From NCBI GenBank assembly GCA_014190675.1, contig BJGT01000017.1:1-37349 (forward strand): a DNA stretch of 37,349 nucleotides, in the 5' to 3' direction. The notes under the pieces were generated by a model, which was not told the origin of the DNA, ran no database searches, and saw nothing but the letters and a program-made list of their open reading frames with translations. The stretch's first letter is position 1. Each line of letters opens with the position of its first letter. Source of the DNA: Comamonadaceae bacterium (GTDB lineage: Bacteria; Pseudomonadota; Gammaproteobacteria; Burkholderiales; Burkholderiaceae_C). This document shows positions 1-9,031 of this stretch, piece after piece. The position numbers and the translations under genes were made by a program.

Positions 1-115
1 GCGGAGCCGAATGCCACGGCGGCCTGATCTTGTACACCCCGTGGCGCACCCACAGCCGCGGAGCTGTTTTGGGTCTGAACCCCAGAAAGATTGCATGGCT
101 AGACGGTACGAGCAC

Positions 116-1729
116 TTATGCGAGCTCAACCACCGGGCGCCCGGACTGGACCACAAAGCTGGCCAGGGTGGCCACTGAACTGTCTTGGCGACTCACATCG
201 TCGAGCCCGCGCAGGGTGGTACGTAATTGATGCGGCGTGAAGTCCAGCAGGCCATAGCCGCGGTGCTGGGCATCGGCAAAGACAAAGTGCGGGTTGTTTG
301 CCAGCCGCTGGGCGGTTTGCGCATTTCCGCCCGAACGAGAGCTGATGCTGGTGCCGCAAAACTCGACCCCCACGGCAGGGCTTCCCGGGTTGGCATAGTC
401 CTGTTTGACATGGCCCACCCAGTTCTCATGCACATCGCCACCCAGAAAAACCGGGTTGGAAACGGCATGCTGTTGCAGCGCCTGCGTCAGGCGGGTGCGA
501 GCCGCTTGGTAACCGTCCCAGCCATCGTTCCACAGGGTCTGCCCACTGCCAATCTTGCCCCCGAGCGAGCCAAACAGGGTTTGCTGGCCTAGCATTTGCC
601 AACGGGTTTGTCGGCTGCTGGTGTGTGCCAATTCGCTCTCGAGCCACTGCTCCTGAGCCCGCCCTAGGATGCTGCGCCGGGGATCCAGCCAAGTCGGGCA
701 TAGCGCCGGGTCAACCCGGCCAGAGCCAGGGGCGCCGTCCTTGGTGCAGGCCTGGGGATCTTTGTATTGGCGGGCATCAAGCAGGTAAAGATCGGCGAGT
801 TGGCCAAACTGAACCCGGCCGTGAATGCGCATCTCGGCGCCGCTGGCCAGCCCGGCCAGGGACCTGGTCAGCACGGTTTGGCGCACTGGCATGTGCTCGT
901 ACCAGGCCTGGTAGGCGGCGGCCCGGCGAATGGCAAAGTCGACTGCAGGGCTGGCGTAGCCGCTATTTCCCTGCTGTCCACCGGCATAGTCGTTCTGCAC
1001 CTCATGGTCGTCCCAGGTCACCCACCAAGGGCAGGCGGCATGCATGGCCTGCAGGTCCGGGTCACTTTTGTAGAGGGCATAACGGCGGCGGTAGTCATCC
1101 AGCGTCAGCACCCAGCCGCCGGTGGGCACACGCACCCGGCTGCTGCGGCCCGGGTACTCGTAGATGTAGTCACCCAGAAACACCACGCCGTCGGGCTGCT
1201 CGGCGCGCAAGTGACGCCAGGCGCTGAAGAAACCGTCCTCCCACTTCTGGCAGGACGCATAGGCCAGCCGCAGGCGCTGCACCTGAGCCTCTGGGCGCGG
1301 CAGCGTCAGGGTACGCCCGACCGGGCTGACATGGTCGCCCGCCATGAAGCGGTAAAAGTACCAGCGCTCGGGGGCCAAGCCGGGCACCTCCAGGTGCACC
1401 GAATGGGCCAACTCGGCTGGGGCCAGCGTCTGGCCAGTCTGCACAATGCGCCGGAAGCCCGCGTCATCAGCCAGTTCCCAGCGCACCGTGATCGGGGCTG
1501 ACCCCAGGCTGGCCGCAGCCACACCTGGCAGGTGCAGCCGGGTCCAGAGCAGCACTGAGCCGGGGGTGGCCGCACCGCTTGCCACACCCAGCGTGAACGG
1601 GTTGGCCGCCCAGCGCGGCTGACTCCAGGCACTGCGTGGCAGCCACAGCGTGGCCGCGCTGGCGCCGGCCGCCTGCAGCCAGCGCCGCCGGCTCTCGAAA
1701 GACTGGTTTGCTTGCTGCTGCAAGGTCAT
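116..1729 (-). CDS. phoD: PhoD-like alkaline phosphatase/phosphodiesterase, Tat-exported
   Basis: A 537-residue protein of the PhoD metallophosphatase family, which hydrolyses phosphate mono- or diesters outside the cytoplasm. The N-terminus carries SRRRWLQ followed by an Ala-rich stretch ending near SAWSQ, which reads as a twin-arginine signal peptide. An N-terminal beta domain (PFTLGVASG, VLLWTRL) is followed by the catalytic domain with the typical motifs YASCQ, FLGDYIYEY, WDDHEVQNDYAG and FLGGDVHENW, which supply metal-binding Asp, His and Asn residues. I chose the ATG at 1729, right before MTLQQQ, rather than an upstream in-frame start at 1762, because it puts the Tat motif close to the start. 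It lies 111 bp behind garR on the same strand and could be a separate unit or the tail of the aldarate operon. Family is sure; substrate is not. Confidence 0.88.
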   Translation of the reverse strand: MTLQQQANQSFESRRRWLQAAGASAATLWLPRSAWSQPRWAANPFTLGVASGAATPGSVLLWTRLHLPGVAAASLGSAPITVRWELADDAGFRRIVQTGQTLAPAELAHSVHLEVPGLAPERWYFYRFMAGDHVSPVGRTLTLPRPEAQVQRLRLAYASCQKWEDGFFSAWRHLRAEQPDGVVFLGDYIYEYPGRSSRVRVPTGGWVLTLDDYRRRYALYKSDPDLQAMHAACPWWVTWDDHEVQNDYAGGQQGNSGYASPAVDFAIRRAAAYQAWYEHMPVRQTVLTRSLAGLASGAEMRIHGRVQFGQLADLYLLDARQYKDPQACTKDGAPGSGRVDPALCPTWLDPRRSILGRAQEQWLESELAHTSSRQTRWQMLGQQTLFGSLGGKIGSGQTLWNDGWDGYQAARTRLTQALQQHAVSNPVFLGGDVHENWVGHVKQDYANPGSPAVGVEFCGTSISSRSGGNAQTAQRLANNPHFVFADAQHRGYGLLDFTPHQLRTTLRGLDDVSRQDSSVATLASFVVQSGRPVVELA

Positions 1730-1840
1730 GGCTGGCTGGAAATAAAGAATACAAACCTGCAACCAAGCGCAGCTCTACGCGCTGCTGGCCTGGGGCGGGC
1801 TAGCGCTGCCCCTGGGTTTTGGCACACCGAGCCACTCGTC

Positions 1841-2728
1841 TCAACCCGGAGCAACCTGATGATCAGCCATGATTTCCAACGAGCGAACCAGGGCCGAGTG
1901 GTCAAGGTCTTGCATGCCATTGGCACTGCACACCTGCATCAGCTGGGCTGCGCTGGCGGTTTGCGGCAAGGCCAGGCCCAACGCACGGGCGCCTTGCAAG
2001 GCCAGGTTGAGGTCCTTCTGGTGCAGGCCGATGCGAAAGCCCGGGGCAAAAGTGCGCTTGATCATGCGCTCGCCGTGCACCTCCAGGATGCGCGAGGCGG
2101 CAAAGCCACCCATCAAGGCTTGGCGCACTTTGGCCGGGTCAGCGCCGGCCTTGCTCGCAAACAGCAGGGCTTCGCCCACGGCGGCAATGTTCAGGGCGAC
2201 GATGATCTGGTTGGCCACCTTGCAGGTCTGACCGTCGCCATTGCCCCCTACCAGGGTGATGTTCTTGCCCATGCGCTCAAACAGGGGCCTTACCCGCTCA
2301 AATGCAGCAGGCGGGCCACCCACCATGATGGTCAGGCTGGCGGCCTTGGCACCCACCTCGCCGCCGGAGACCGGCGCATCCAGGTAGTCGCAATCCAGGG
2401 CATTGATCTTTTCGGCAAAGCCCTTGGTCTCCATGGGCGAGATGGAGCTCATGTCGACCACGGTCTTGCCAGCACTGAGGCCAGCGGCAAGGCCAGATTC
2501 ACCAAACAGCACCCGCGCCACATCTGGCGTGTCGGGCAGCATCATGAAAATGATGTCGGCCTGCTGTGCCAGCTCTTGCGGGCTGCTGCAAGCCCTGCCA
2601 CCTGCGCCCAGCAGGGCCGCCGGAACGCCGCTGCGGCTGTGCAAAAAAACCTGATGCCCGGCTGCCAGCAGATGTTGGGCCATGGGCGAACCCATGATTC
2701 CCAGGCCAATAAAACCCAATTGATGCAT
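1841..2728 (-). CDS. garR: Tartronate semialdehyde reductase (2-hydroxy-3-oxopropionate reductase)
   Basis: A 295-residue member of the beta-hydroxyacid dehydrogenase family. It should reduce tartronate semialdehyde to D-glycerate with NAD(P)H in the cytoplasm. The N-terminal Rossmann motif FIGLGIMGSPMA sits at residues 6-17, the substrate-loop motif DAPVSGGEVG lies mid-protein, and the catalytic Lys lies in CKVANQIIVALNIAAVGEAL. Length and these motifs match E. coli GarR/GlxR. It lies 50 bp downstream of garL, whose product releases tartronate semialdehyde, so the context settles the substrate better than sequence alone, since 3-hydroxyisobutyrate dehydrogenases look alike. It is the last gene of the aldarate operon proper. 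Confidence 0.9.
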   Translation of the reverse strand: MHQLGFIGLGIMGSPMAQHLLAAGHQVFLHSRSGVPAALLGAGGRACSSPQELAQQADIIFMMLPDTPDVARVLFGESGLAAGLSAGKTVVDMSSISPMETKGFAEKINALDCDYLDAPVSGGEVGAKAASLTIMVGGPPAAFERVRPLFERMGKNITLVGGNGDGQTCKVANQIIVALNIAAVGEALLFASKAGADPAKVRQALMGGFAASRILEVHGERMIKRTFAPGFRIGLHQKDLNLALQGARALGLALPQTASAAQLMQVCSANGMQDLDHSALVRSLEIMADHQVAPG

Positions 2729-2778
2729 TGCATTTCTCCAAAAAAACCAAAAACGCCTGGCGCCCAGCTCAGGGGATG

Positions 2779-3561
2779 CTAGTCACGGTAACGGTCGCAC
2801 AGGGCCTGGCTGGCATTGCGAAAAAGACCCAGGTCGCTACCCACGCCGACAAAGCTCGCACCCATGGCCAGGTAGCGGCGGGCATCGGCCTCGGCCGGCG
2901 CCAAAATACCCAAGGGTTTGCCGGCCGCCTGGGCCGCGGCAAAAACTTCGGCTATTGCCCCCTGTACCGCAGGGTGGCCAGGGTTGCCCAGGTGGCCATA
3001 AGCAGCCGCCAGGTCCGACGGGCCAACAAACACACAGTCCACCCCCGGCACAGCGGCGATATTGCTGGCTTCGGCCACGCCCAGCCGACTTTCAATTTGT
3101 ACCAGCACACAAATCTGCTCATTGATACCCTTGAAGTAATCGGGCAGGGTGCCATAGCGGTTGTTACGCTGCGACACCGAAACACCGCGCACACCCTGGG
3201 GCGGATAACGGGTGGCGGCTACCGCGGCGCTGGCCTGCTCGGTAGTTTCAATGAAAGGCACTAAAAAGTTGTAAAAGCCGGCGTCAAGCAAGCGCTTGAT
3301 TTCCACCACATTGTTGCTCGCAGGTCGCACAATAGGCGCGCTCACGCTGTCTTTGAGCGCCATGAGCTGCGGGATAAAGCTGATCACATCATTGGGCGAA
3401 TGCTCGCCATCGAGCAGCAGCCAGTCAAAGCCGGCCAGGCCCAGCACCTCGGTGCTGATGGCGCTGGACAGCGAAGCCCAACAGCCAATCAGCCGTTTGC
3501 CGGCCAACAGATCACGCTTGAAGCTGTTGGGAAAAGCCTGGTAAGGGGTGGACGAGCTCAT
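2779..3561 (-). CDS. garL: 2-dehydro-3-deoxyglucarate aldolase
   Basis: A 260-residue class II aldolase of the HpcH/HpaI family. It cleaves 2-dehydro-3-deoxy- or 5-dehydro-4-deoxyglucarate to pyruvate and tartronate semialdehyde. The sequence follows E. coli GarL closely as I remember it: [32 protein letters not shown] (catalytic His), [22 protein letters not shown] (metal-binding Glu), [16 protein letters not shown] and a C-terminal [14 protein letters not shown]. It sits between garD (15 bp upstream) and garR (50 bp downstream), matching the order of the pathway. Confidence 0.93.
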   Translation of the reverse strand: MSSSTPYQAFPNSFKRDLLAGKRLIGCWASLSSAISTEVLGLAGFDWLLLDGEHSPNDVISFIPQLMALKDSVSAPIVRPASNNVVEIKRLLDAGFYNFLVPFIETTEQASAAVAATRYPPQGVRGVSVSQRNNRYGTLPDYFKGINEQICVLVQIESRLGVAEASNIAAVPGVDCVFVGPSDLAAAYGHLGNPGHPAVQGAIAEVFAAAQAAGKPLGILAPAEADARRYLAMGASFVGVGSDLGLFRNASQALCDRYRD

Positions 3562-3576
3562 GGGTGTCTTTCGGTT

Positions 3577-5157
3577 TTAGGTGATCGGGGCAGGGTTGAA
3601 CAGCACCAGCTGGTTGTGCAGCTTCCAGTGTTCAGCCCAGGTTTTTTTGCGGCCACTGGCCACCTCGAGCATCAGGTGGAACAACTCCCAACCAAGCTCC
3701 TCGATGCTGGCCTGTCCGTCGGCAATGCGTCCGGCGTTGAGGTCCATCAGGTCATGCCAACGGCGGGCCAAATCAGTGCGGGTGGCGACCTTGATGACTG
3801 GCACCTCGGCCAGGCCGTAGGGCGTGCCGCGCCCGGTGGTGAACACATGCAGGTTCATGCCCGCGGCAAGTTGCAGGGTGCCGCAAATGAAATCGCTGGC
3901 CGGGCTGGCCGCAAAAACCAGGCCTTTTTGCCCGGCTGTGAGCCGCTCGCCGGGCGCCAGCACATGAGAGATCGCAAAGCTGCCGCTCTTGACGATGGAA
4001 CCCATGGCTTTTTCAGCGATATTGGACAGGCCTCCGGCCTTGTTACCCGGTGTGGTGTTGGCGCTGCGGTCAACCTGCCCACGCGCCAGATAGCGGTCGT
4101 ACCAGTCAAGCTCGCGCACAATGGCCTGCGCCACCTCCGGCGAGGCAGCGCGCTGGGTGAGTTGATCCGCGGCGTCTCGCACCTCGGTGTTTTCGCTGAA
4201 CATGATGGTCGCACCGGCACGCACCAGCAGGTCTGCGGCAAAGCCAACTGCCGGGTTGGCCGTGACACCCGAGAAGGCGTCGCTGCCGCCACATTGCACA
4301 CCCACCACCAGGGCGCTGGCCGGCAGGGTTTGGCGGCGCCGGGCATTGAGCCGCTCCAGGTGCGGCCGGGCGCTTTGCACAATGCTGTCGAGCATGGACA
4401 TAAATCCAACATGGTGCGCGTCTTGCAGGCAGACCGTATCGGCCGGGTCGCTGGCCGAGCCACCCTTGATGATGGGAAAACTGCCCGGCGGCAACAGGCG
4501 CGAGGGCTGCAGTTTTTCACAGCCCAGACTGACCACCATGATCTCGCCGCCAAAATTGGGGTTGAGGCTGATATTGCGCAGCGTGCGGATGGGAATAATG
4601 GCCTCAGGCGCATCAATGGCCACGCCGCAGCCATACGTGTGCTCCAGGCCGACCACATCATCCACAAAGGGGTACAGGGGCATCAGCTCGGTTTTGATGC
4701 GGCTCACCGCCTGAGCAACCACGCCCGCCACGCACTGCACGGTGGTGGTGATGGCCAACAGGTTGCGCGTGCCAACCGAGCCATCGGCGTTCAAAAAGCC
4801 TTCAAAACTGTAGCCCTCGAGGGGCAGCGGCTGGGGCACAGCCAAGCTGGCCATGGGCAATTGGCTGAGCTCTTGTGCCGCGGGCACTTGCAGCTGGCGC
4901 TCTTGCACCCAGGCGCCTGCAGCGATATCTTGCAACGCGTAGCCGATGGTCACGTTGTAGCGGCGCACTGCGGCGCCAGCAGCAATCATTTGCAAGGCCA
5001 CCTTGTGGCCCTGGGGCACCCGCTGAGTCAGCACCAGACCGCTTTCAAGCACTGCGCCGGCAGCCAGCCCGCCATCATTGACCACGATCGCTACGTTGTC
5101 GGCCGGGTTCATCCGGATGCTGCGGGCTTGCAGCTGCGGGGGCGGGGCGATGGTCAT
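3577..5157 (-). CDS. garD: Galactarate dehydratase
   Basis: A 526-residue protein that dehydrates galactarate (mucate) to 5-dehydro-4-deoxy-D-glucarate. An N-terminal SAF-like domain ([24 protein letters not shown]) is joined to the UxaA/altronate-dehydratase-type catalytic part with [70 protein letters not shown] and [17 protein letters not shown]. Conserved Cys and His residues are in place for the metal centre of this family, and length matches E. coli GarD (523 aa). The ATG overlaps the lactonase stop by 4 bp (ATGA), so the two genes are probably translationally coupled. The lactonase probably supplies its substrate. Confidence 0.95.
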   Translation of the reverse strand: MTIAPPPQLQARSIRMNPADNVAIVVNDGGLAAGAVLESGLVLTQRVPQGHKVALQMIAAGAAVRRYNVTIGYALQDIAAGAWVQERQLQVPAAQELSQLPMASLAVPQPLPLEGYSFEGFLNADGSVGTRNLLAITTTVQCVAGVVAQAVSRIKTELMPLYPFVDDVVGLEHTYGCGVAIDAPEAIIPIRTLRNISLNPNFGGEIMVVSLGCEKLQPSRLLPPGSFPIIKGGSASDPADTVCLQDAHHVGFMSMLDSIVQSARPHLERLNARRRQTLPASALVVGVQCGGSDAFSGVTANPAVGFAADLLVRAGATIMFSENTEVRDAADQLTQRAASPEVAQAIVRELDWYDRYLARGQVDRSANTTPGNKAGGLSNIAEKAMGSIVKSGSFAISHVLAPGERLTAGQKGLVFAASPASDFICGTLQLAAGMNLHVFTTGRGTPYGLAEVPVIKVATRTDLARRWHDLMDLNAGRIADGQASIEELGWELFHLMLEVASGRKKTWAEHWKLHNQLVLFNPAPIT

Positions 5158-6152
5158 GCCCGAATCTCCACCCAGTTCGGGTTTTGCCCCACTGGCAGGC
5201 GCTGTTGTAAATCAAGTTGGCCGCTGTGCGTGTCAATGCGCCAGCGGCCCAGGTGGTGCGATTGTTGGCCGACCACCAGCAGCTGCTGGCCGCTGGCGTC
5301 GATCGCAAAACCACGGGGTTGGGCCTCTACTGGCACATGGCCCAGGCTGCTTAAGAGCCCCGACTCGGGCTGCACCTTGAAGATAGCCAGGGTGCTGGAG
5401 TTGCGCTCGCTGGTGTAGAGGTGACGCCCATCAGGCGTGATGTGGATATCTGCCGCCCAGGCCTTGCCGGAAAAACCGGACGGCAGGCTGCTGATGGTTT
5501 GCAGCGCCCTGAGCTGTCCGCTGTGGGCATCAAAGGCCAGCACATCCAGGCCGGCGTCGAGCTCATTGAGCAGGTAGACGAACCGCCCGCACGGCGAAAA
5601 GCAAAAATGCCGCGGACCCGCTCCCGGGCGGGCGATCCAATCTGCCGCCGGTTTGGGGCTGAGTTGGCCGCTGGCCGGATCGAACTCGAAATTCATCAAC
5701 CGGCCACCTCCCAGGCTGGTGACGAGCACATGCCGGTTCGACGGAGCGGCAAGAATTGCATGTGCATTTGGTCCGGTGCCAAGGGTCTGTTGCACTGCGC
5801 CGACCCGCCCGTCAGGCCCGATGGGGCTGACCGTGATTTGGTGGCTAGGGTAAGAGGCAGCGAACAAAAACCTGCCGCTGCGGTCGGTTGAAACATAGGC
5901 CATGCTGGCGGGTAACCCAGTCTCGCCCAACCGACTCAGGCGCCCGCTGGGGGGGTCAATGCGCAGGCTCAGCAGCGCCATCGGCTCGCTGCGCCGCGCC
6001 ACATAAAGAAAGCCCTGGCAGGGGCTCAGGGCCAGAGGCATCAGGGAGCCACCGAGCGCCAAGGTGTGAACCGGCGTGAGCTCGCCCCCAGCCGCCAAGC
6101 TCAGCACGGAGATATCACCACTGTCGGCGTTACTGACATAGACAAAGGTCAT
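5154..6152 (-). CDS. Beta-propeller lactonase (6-phosphogluconolactonase YbhE-like), probable aldarolactonase
   Basis: A 332-residue seven-bladed beta-propeller of the lactonase/Pgl (YbhE) family, read from the ATG at 6152 ([18 protein letters not shown]) behind an AAAGGA ribosome binding site; the reading frame stays open to 6488 but that part overlaps the previous gene and does not look like family sequence. Repeated blade motifs are visible, such as [60 protein letters not shown] and [18 protein letters not shown]. The family hydrolyses sugar lactones. Placed between a lactone isomerase and GarD, it most plausibly opens galactaro-1,4-lactone (or glucarolactone) to the free aldarate. This substrate is inferred from context only. 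Confidence 0.85.
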   Translation of the reverse strand: MTFVYVSNADSGDISVLSLAAGGELTPVHTLALGGSLMPLALSPCQGFLYVARRSEPMALLSLRIDPPSGRLSRLGETGLPASMAYVSTDRSGRFLFAASYPSHQITVSPIGPDGRVGAVQQTLGTGPNAHAILAAPSNRHVLVTSLGGGRLMNFEFDPASGQLSPKPAADWIARPGAGPRHFCFSPCGRFVYLLNELDAGLDVLAFDAHSGQLRALQTISSLPSGFSGKAWAADIHITPDGRHLYTSERNSSTLAIFKVQPESGLLSSLGHVPVEAQPRGFAIDASGQQLLVVGQQSHHLGRWRIDTHSGQLDLQQRLPVGQNPNWVEIRA

Positions 6153-6199
6153 GGGCTTATTGTCCTTTGGAAAACCCGCCACTGCGGTTGCTGGCCGAA

Positions 6200-7036
6200 T
6201 CAGGCTGCGAAACCATACAGGGCCTGCGGGTTGTCTACCAAAATGCGCCGCCAGTCTTGGACATTGGCGCTCCAGTCTGAGAGCAGGCCCAAAAGAACCG
6301 CGTCTTGCGGCGGCACGGCCTGGTTCGGATGGGGCCAGTTGCTGGCCCACAAACAGCGCTGCGGGTAACGATTGGCAAGAGACCGCGCCAATAGGCCCAC
6401 ATCGCCATAGGTCGGCGCGCCTTGTCGTGAGGTTTCGTAGGGCGCTGAGAGTTTGATCCAGGTCCGACCCCGGTCTAACAGATGGCACAGGGCCACAAAA
6501 GCCGGATCATCGGTGCTGGCTGGAGGGCTTAAAAACTTGCCTGTGTGGTCTAGCACCAGGGGCGTGCCCAGGGCCTGTAGGCGCGGCAGGTACTGCAGCA
6601 TGTCGCAGCCATTGAACTGCAGGTTGATGTGCCAGCCCAGCGCAGCGATCTTGCCAGCCAAGGGCTCCAAGGCATCCCAACCCAGCGGCCCGCCCGCCAA
6701 CATCATCATGCGCACGCCCCGAATGCCCCCGGCGTGCAGGGCCTCGAGTTCAGCCTGCGTCACCTCGGGCCGAACCATCGCCACACCGCGCGCCTGCCCC
6801 GGCATTGCTGCCACCGCAGTCAGGGTGCAGCGGTTGTCAAAGCCGTAAGCTGTGGGTTGCACCACCACCACCCGAGACAAACCGAGTTGTTTTTGCACAG
6901 TTTGATAAGCCGCCACAGACGCCTGCGGTGGCTTGAAGGTGGCCGTCGGCGCCAGGGGGTAGGCTTGGTCGTAGACATGGACATGGCAGTCGCAGGCACC
7001 CTGCGGCAAGAGAGTGTCAGCAAAGGCCGAGGTCAT
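6200..7036 (-). CDS. Amidohydrolase-superfamily galactarolactone isomerase-like protein
   Basis: A 278-residue TIM-barrel protein of the amidohydrolase superfamily (COG3618, relatives of 2-pyrone-4,6-dicarboxylate lactonase LigI and of D-galactarolactone isomerase GLI of Agrobacterium). The HxH motif is in CDCHVHVYD near residues 17-25. The barrel motifs RGVRMMMLAGG, LVLDHTGKF and CLWASNWPHP follow. The usual catalytic Asp of the last motif is Asn (residue 233), which fits an isomerase without the hydrolytic general base. The start overlaps the upstream dehydrogenase stop by 4 bp (ATGA), and the lactonase follows 47 bp later. I infer conversion of the 1,5-lactone of galactarate to the 1,4-lactone. 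A lactonase role is possible. Confidence 0.8.
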   Translation of the reverse strand: MTSAFADTLLPQGACDCHVHVYDQAYPLAPTATFKPPQASVAAYQTVQKQLGLSRVVVVQPTAYGFDNRCTLTAVAAMPGQARGVAMVRPEVTQAELEALHAGGIRGVRMMMLAGGPLGWDALEPLAGKIAALGWHINLQFNGCDMLQYLPRLQALGTPLVLDHTGKFLSPPASTDDPAFVALCHLLDRGRTWIKLSAPYETSRQGAPTYGDVGLLARSLANRYPQRCLWASNWPHPNQAVPPQDAVLLGLLSDWSANVQDWRRILVDNPQALYGFAA

Positions 7037-8091
7037 GCAGCGCTCCGGGTCGAGTCTGGTCCATTACTGGCCCGCATGGGGGCGGCGCATCTTGCCAACA
7101 GGCGACTGGCTTGCCCCGGGTTGACCGCCCCTGCAGGCAGTTCACCGCGCAGAATTGCCGCGGTTTGCACCACGGTCTCCAGCGCTTGGTGGGCAATCGC
7201 CTCGGGCGTGAGCCCGCCCACGTGGGGGGTGGCGATCACCAGCGGATGCTGCGCCAAGGCCGGCGAGGGCATTTGATCTGCCGCCCGGCCCACATCGAGG
7301 CCAACGCCAGCGAGTTGGCCCCGGTTGAGGGCTTGGAGCAGGGCATCTTCGTCGACCAACTGCCCCCTTGCTGCATTGATGAAATAAGCCTCGGGCTTCA
7401 TCAGCGCCAAAGCCTGGGCATTGATCAGATTTTCGGTCTCAGGGGTAGCGGGGGCCAGGCAGACGACATAGTCCGACTGCTGCAACAAATCGGGCAGCCC
7501 CAGCGGCTCAATAGTCGAGTCCGCGGGGCGCACATAGGGGTCGTTGACGCACACCTGCATGCCAAACGCCTGTGCCAAATGGCAAAGTTGGCGACCGATC
7601 TCGCCATAACCAATGACCCCCAGACGGGCGCCCTTGAGTTGCCGGCCCATGCGGGGCTGCACCGCCGGGGCTGTGCGGTAGCCCAAGGCGGCGGCGGTGA
7701 TGTGGCGGCTCAGGTCAATCATCACGCCCAGCACCCATTCGGCCACCGAGGCAGCAAAGCCCGGGCTGGCACGCGTCACCAGCACGCCCTGGGCGCTGGC
7801 CGCCGCCAGGTCAATGGTGCGAATGTCAACCGCACAACGCACTACCGCCAACAAATTCGGCACGGCGGCAAAAAAAGCTGCATCAAGGGCGGTCTGGCGG
7901 TAGGCAATCAGCACCTCGCAACCCTGGGCTGCAAGAACCAATTCTGGTGTGTCCCAGTCGTGGTCGCTCGGGTTGAGCCTGACCTGCGCCAGCAAGCGCA
8001 GCTTGGCCAGCGCCTGGTCGCCAAAATAACTCTGCAGACGCCCGCTGGGGTGAGTCAACAAAACCAGGGGCTTGACCACTTGTTCGCTCAC
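7033..8091 (-). CDS. D-isomer-specific 2-hydroxyacid dehydrogenase
   Basis: A 352-residue NAD(P)-dependent dehydrogenase of the D-2-hydroxyacid family (glyoxylate/hydroxypyruvate reductase and phosphoglycerate dehydrogenase relatives). The nucleotide-binding motif is LGVIGYGEIGRQ. The catalytic Arg is in INAARGQLVDEDALLQAL and the catalytic His in IATPHVGG. The stretch that usually holds the catalytic Glu (DVFxxEP type) reads GLDVGRAADQMP, so the canonical EP pair is not obvious. It is the first gene of the minus-strand aldarate operon, divergent from the regulator, with its stop overlapping the next start. Its reaction is unknown; reduction of hydroxypyruvate or tartronate semialdehyde-type intermediates is plausible. 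Confidence 0.85.
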   Translation of the reverse strand: MSEQVVKPLVLLTHPSGRLQSYFGDQALAKLRLLAQVRLNPSDHDWDTPELVLAAQGCEVLIAYRQTALDAAFFAAVPNLLAVVRCAVDIRTIDLAAASAQGVLVTRASPGFAASVAEWVLGVMIDLSRHITAAALGYRTAPAVQPRMGRQLKGARLGVIGYGEIGRQLCHLAQAFGMQVCVNDPYVRPADSTIEPLGLPDLLQQSDYVVCLAPATPETENLINAQALALMKPEAYFINAARGQLVDEDALLQALNRGQLAGVGLDVGRAADQMPSPALAQHPLVIATPHVGGLTPEAIAHQALETVVQTAAILRGELPAGAVNPGQASRLLARCAAPMRASNGPDSTRSAA

Positions 8092-8145
8092 AACGCTGGA
8101 CTTGCGAGGGCTTAGGCTTTAAAGTCGATCATGTATTTGCACGTC

Positions 8146-8162
8146 AGTCATGTGTTGTCTGA
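8146..8162. promoter_or_regulatory. Probable operator of the FadR-type regulator (site 1)
   Basis: The 17 bases AGTCATGTGTTGTCTGA in the 118-bp divergent region contain an imperfect inverted repeat (CAGTCA/TGTCTG). They agree at 13 of 17 positions with a second site at 8954-8970. The position between the divergent operon and regulator fits autoregulation and control of the catabolic genes. This is inference from repeat structure. Confidence 0.5.
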
Positions 8163-8209
8163 TATGTACGCATTGTGCGAGCCCACACCGGTGAAGTCAA
8201 GAGCAATTG

Positions 8210-8974
8210 ATGCAATCAAGGAAAACCCCTAGGACCGAGCCCGAGCGCCCGCGTCGCCCACGTGGCTTGGTGCAGGAGATCGTCGAAACCTTGGCCGCCA
8301 ACCTGCGCGAAGGCATGATCAAGGCCGGCGACAAATTGCCCACCGAGTCCGAAATCATGCTGCGTTTTGATGTCAGCCGAACGGTTGTGCGCGAGGCTTT
8401 GTCACGCCTGCAGGCCTCGCATCTGGTAGAAACCCGGCACGGCATCGGCACTTTTGCGCTGGCGCCACAAGACAATGACAACTTCAGGATTACCCTCGAA
8501 GACGACTCTACTGTGGCCGATGTCATCGCTGTGCTCGAACTGCGCATCAGCCTTGAAACCGAGGCTGCCGGGCTAGCCGCGCAGCGTCGCTCCGAGACCC
8601 ATTTGCTGGCCATGCAAAGCGCCCTGCGCAGCTTTCAGGAATCGATCACCGCTGACTCGGACGCAGTGCCGCCCGACTTCCAGTTTCACATGGAAGTGGC
8701 GCGGGCCACCGGAAACCGCCATTTTGCCGACCTCATGACCTACCTGGGCAGCATGATTATTCCGCGCGCCCGCCTGAACACGCCCAGCTCTGCCCCGGAA
8801 GGGCGCCTGCCCTATCTGCAGCGTGTCAATCAAGAGCATGAGAGCATTTTTGTAGCGATCCGCAACCAGGACGCCGAGGCAGCCCGCGCCGCCATGCGCA
8901 CCCACCTGAGCAACAGCAAAGAGCGCCTGCGAGTGAGCCAGGCTCAAAGGCTTAGTCATACGATGACTGACTAA
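8210..8974 (+). CDS. FadR-subfamily GntR transcriptional regulator of aldarate genes
   Basis: A 254-residue regulator with an N-terminal winged helix (about residues 20-85; KAGDKLPTESEIMLRFDVSRTVVREALSRLQ, ETRHGIGTFAL) and a C-terminal FCD ligand-binding domain. The FCD domain contains the family pattern LELRISLETEAAGLAAQR, DFQFHMEVARATGN and the later HESIFVAIRNQDAEAARAAMRTHL, including the His/Asp residues that bind metal and carboxylate ligands. I chose the ATG at 8210; a TTG sits immediately before it. The gene is divergent from the gar operon and 57 bp upstream of gudD. By context it likely senses an aldarate or a dehydration product and represses both units. Its last codons contain a second copy of the putative operator. 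Confidence 0.9.
   Translation: MQSRKTPRTEPERPRRPRGLVQEIVETLAANLREGMIKAGDKLPTESEIMLRFDVSRTVVREALSRLQASHLVETRHGIGTFALAPQDNDNFRITLEDDSTVADVIAVLELRISLETEAAGLAAQRRSETHLLAMQSALRSFQESITADSDAVPPDFQFHMEVARATGNRHFADLMTYLGSMIIPRARLNTPSSAPEGRLPYLQRVNQEHESIFVAIRNQDAEAARAAMRTHLSNSKERLRVSQAQRLSHTMTD
8954..8970. promoter_or_regulatory. Probable operator of the FadR-type regulator (site 2), before gudD
   Basis: AGTCATACGATGACTGA contains a perfect inverted repeat AGTCAT-ACG-ATGACT and overlaps the end of the regulator gene, about 60 bp before the gudD start. It shares the pattern AGTCATnnGnTGnCTGA with site 1 at 8146-8162. A possible -10 (TAAACT) for gudD lies downstream at 9011-9016. Confidence 0.55.
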
Positions 8975-9031
8975 AAACAGGCTCACTCAAGCGCTAGCAT
9001 CATCCCCCACTAAACTGAACGCCCTGCCCCC

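Noticed and set aside
1..115. Possible partial gene or terminator before the phoD stop, including GCCACGG/CCGTGGC and ACAGC/GCTGT inverted repeats
   Set aside because: All frames are short or cut by the window edge and none is recognisable; the hairpins lack a proper T-run in the needed direction.
1789..1815. GC-rich stem between garR and phoD
   Set aside because: Only 5 continuous pairs plus a mismatch and no T-run on the minus strand, where a terminator would be needed.
3400..5418. A 672-codon plus-strand frame over garD
   Set aside because: It mirrors the well-identified garD and garL genes, has no domain pattern, and its composition (many His, Gln and Ala) is typical of reverse-complement shadows.
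5154..6488. Long 444-codon version of the lactonase
   Set aside because: The first 112 codons overlap the preceding gene and lack family sequence; the ATG at 6152 has a ribosome binding site and matches the family start.
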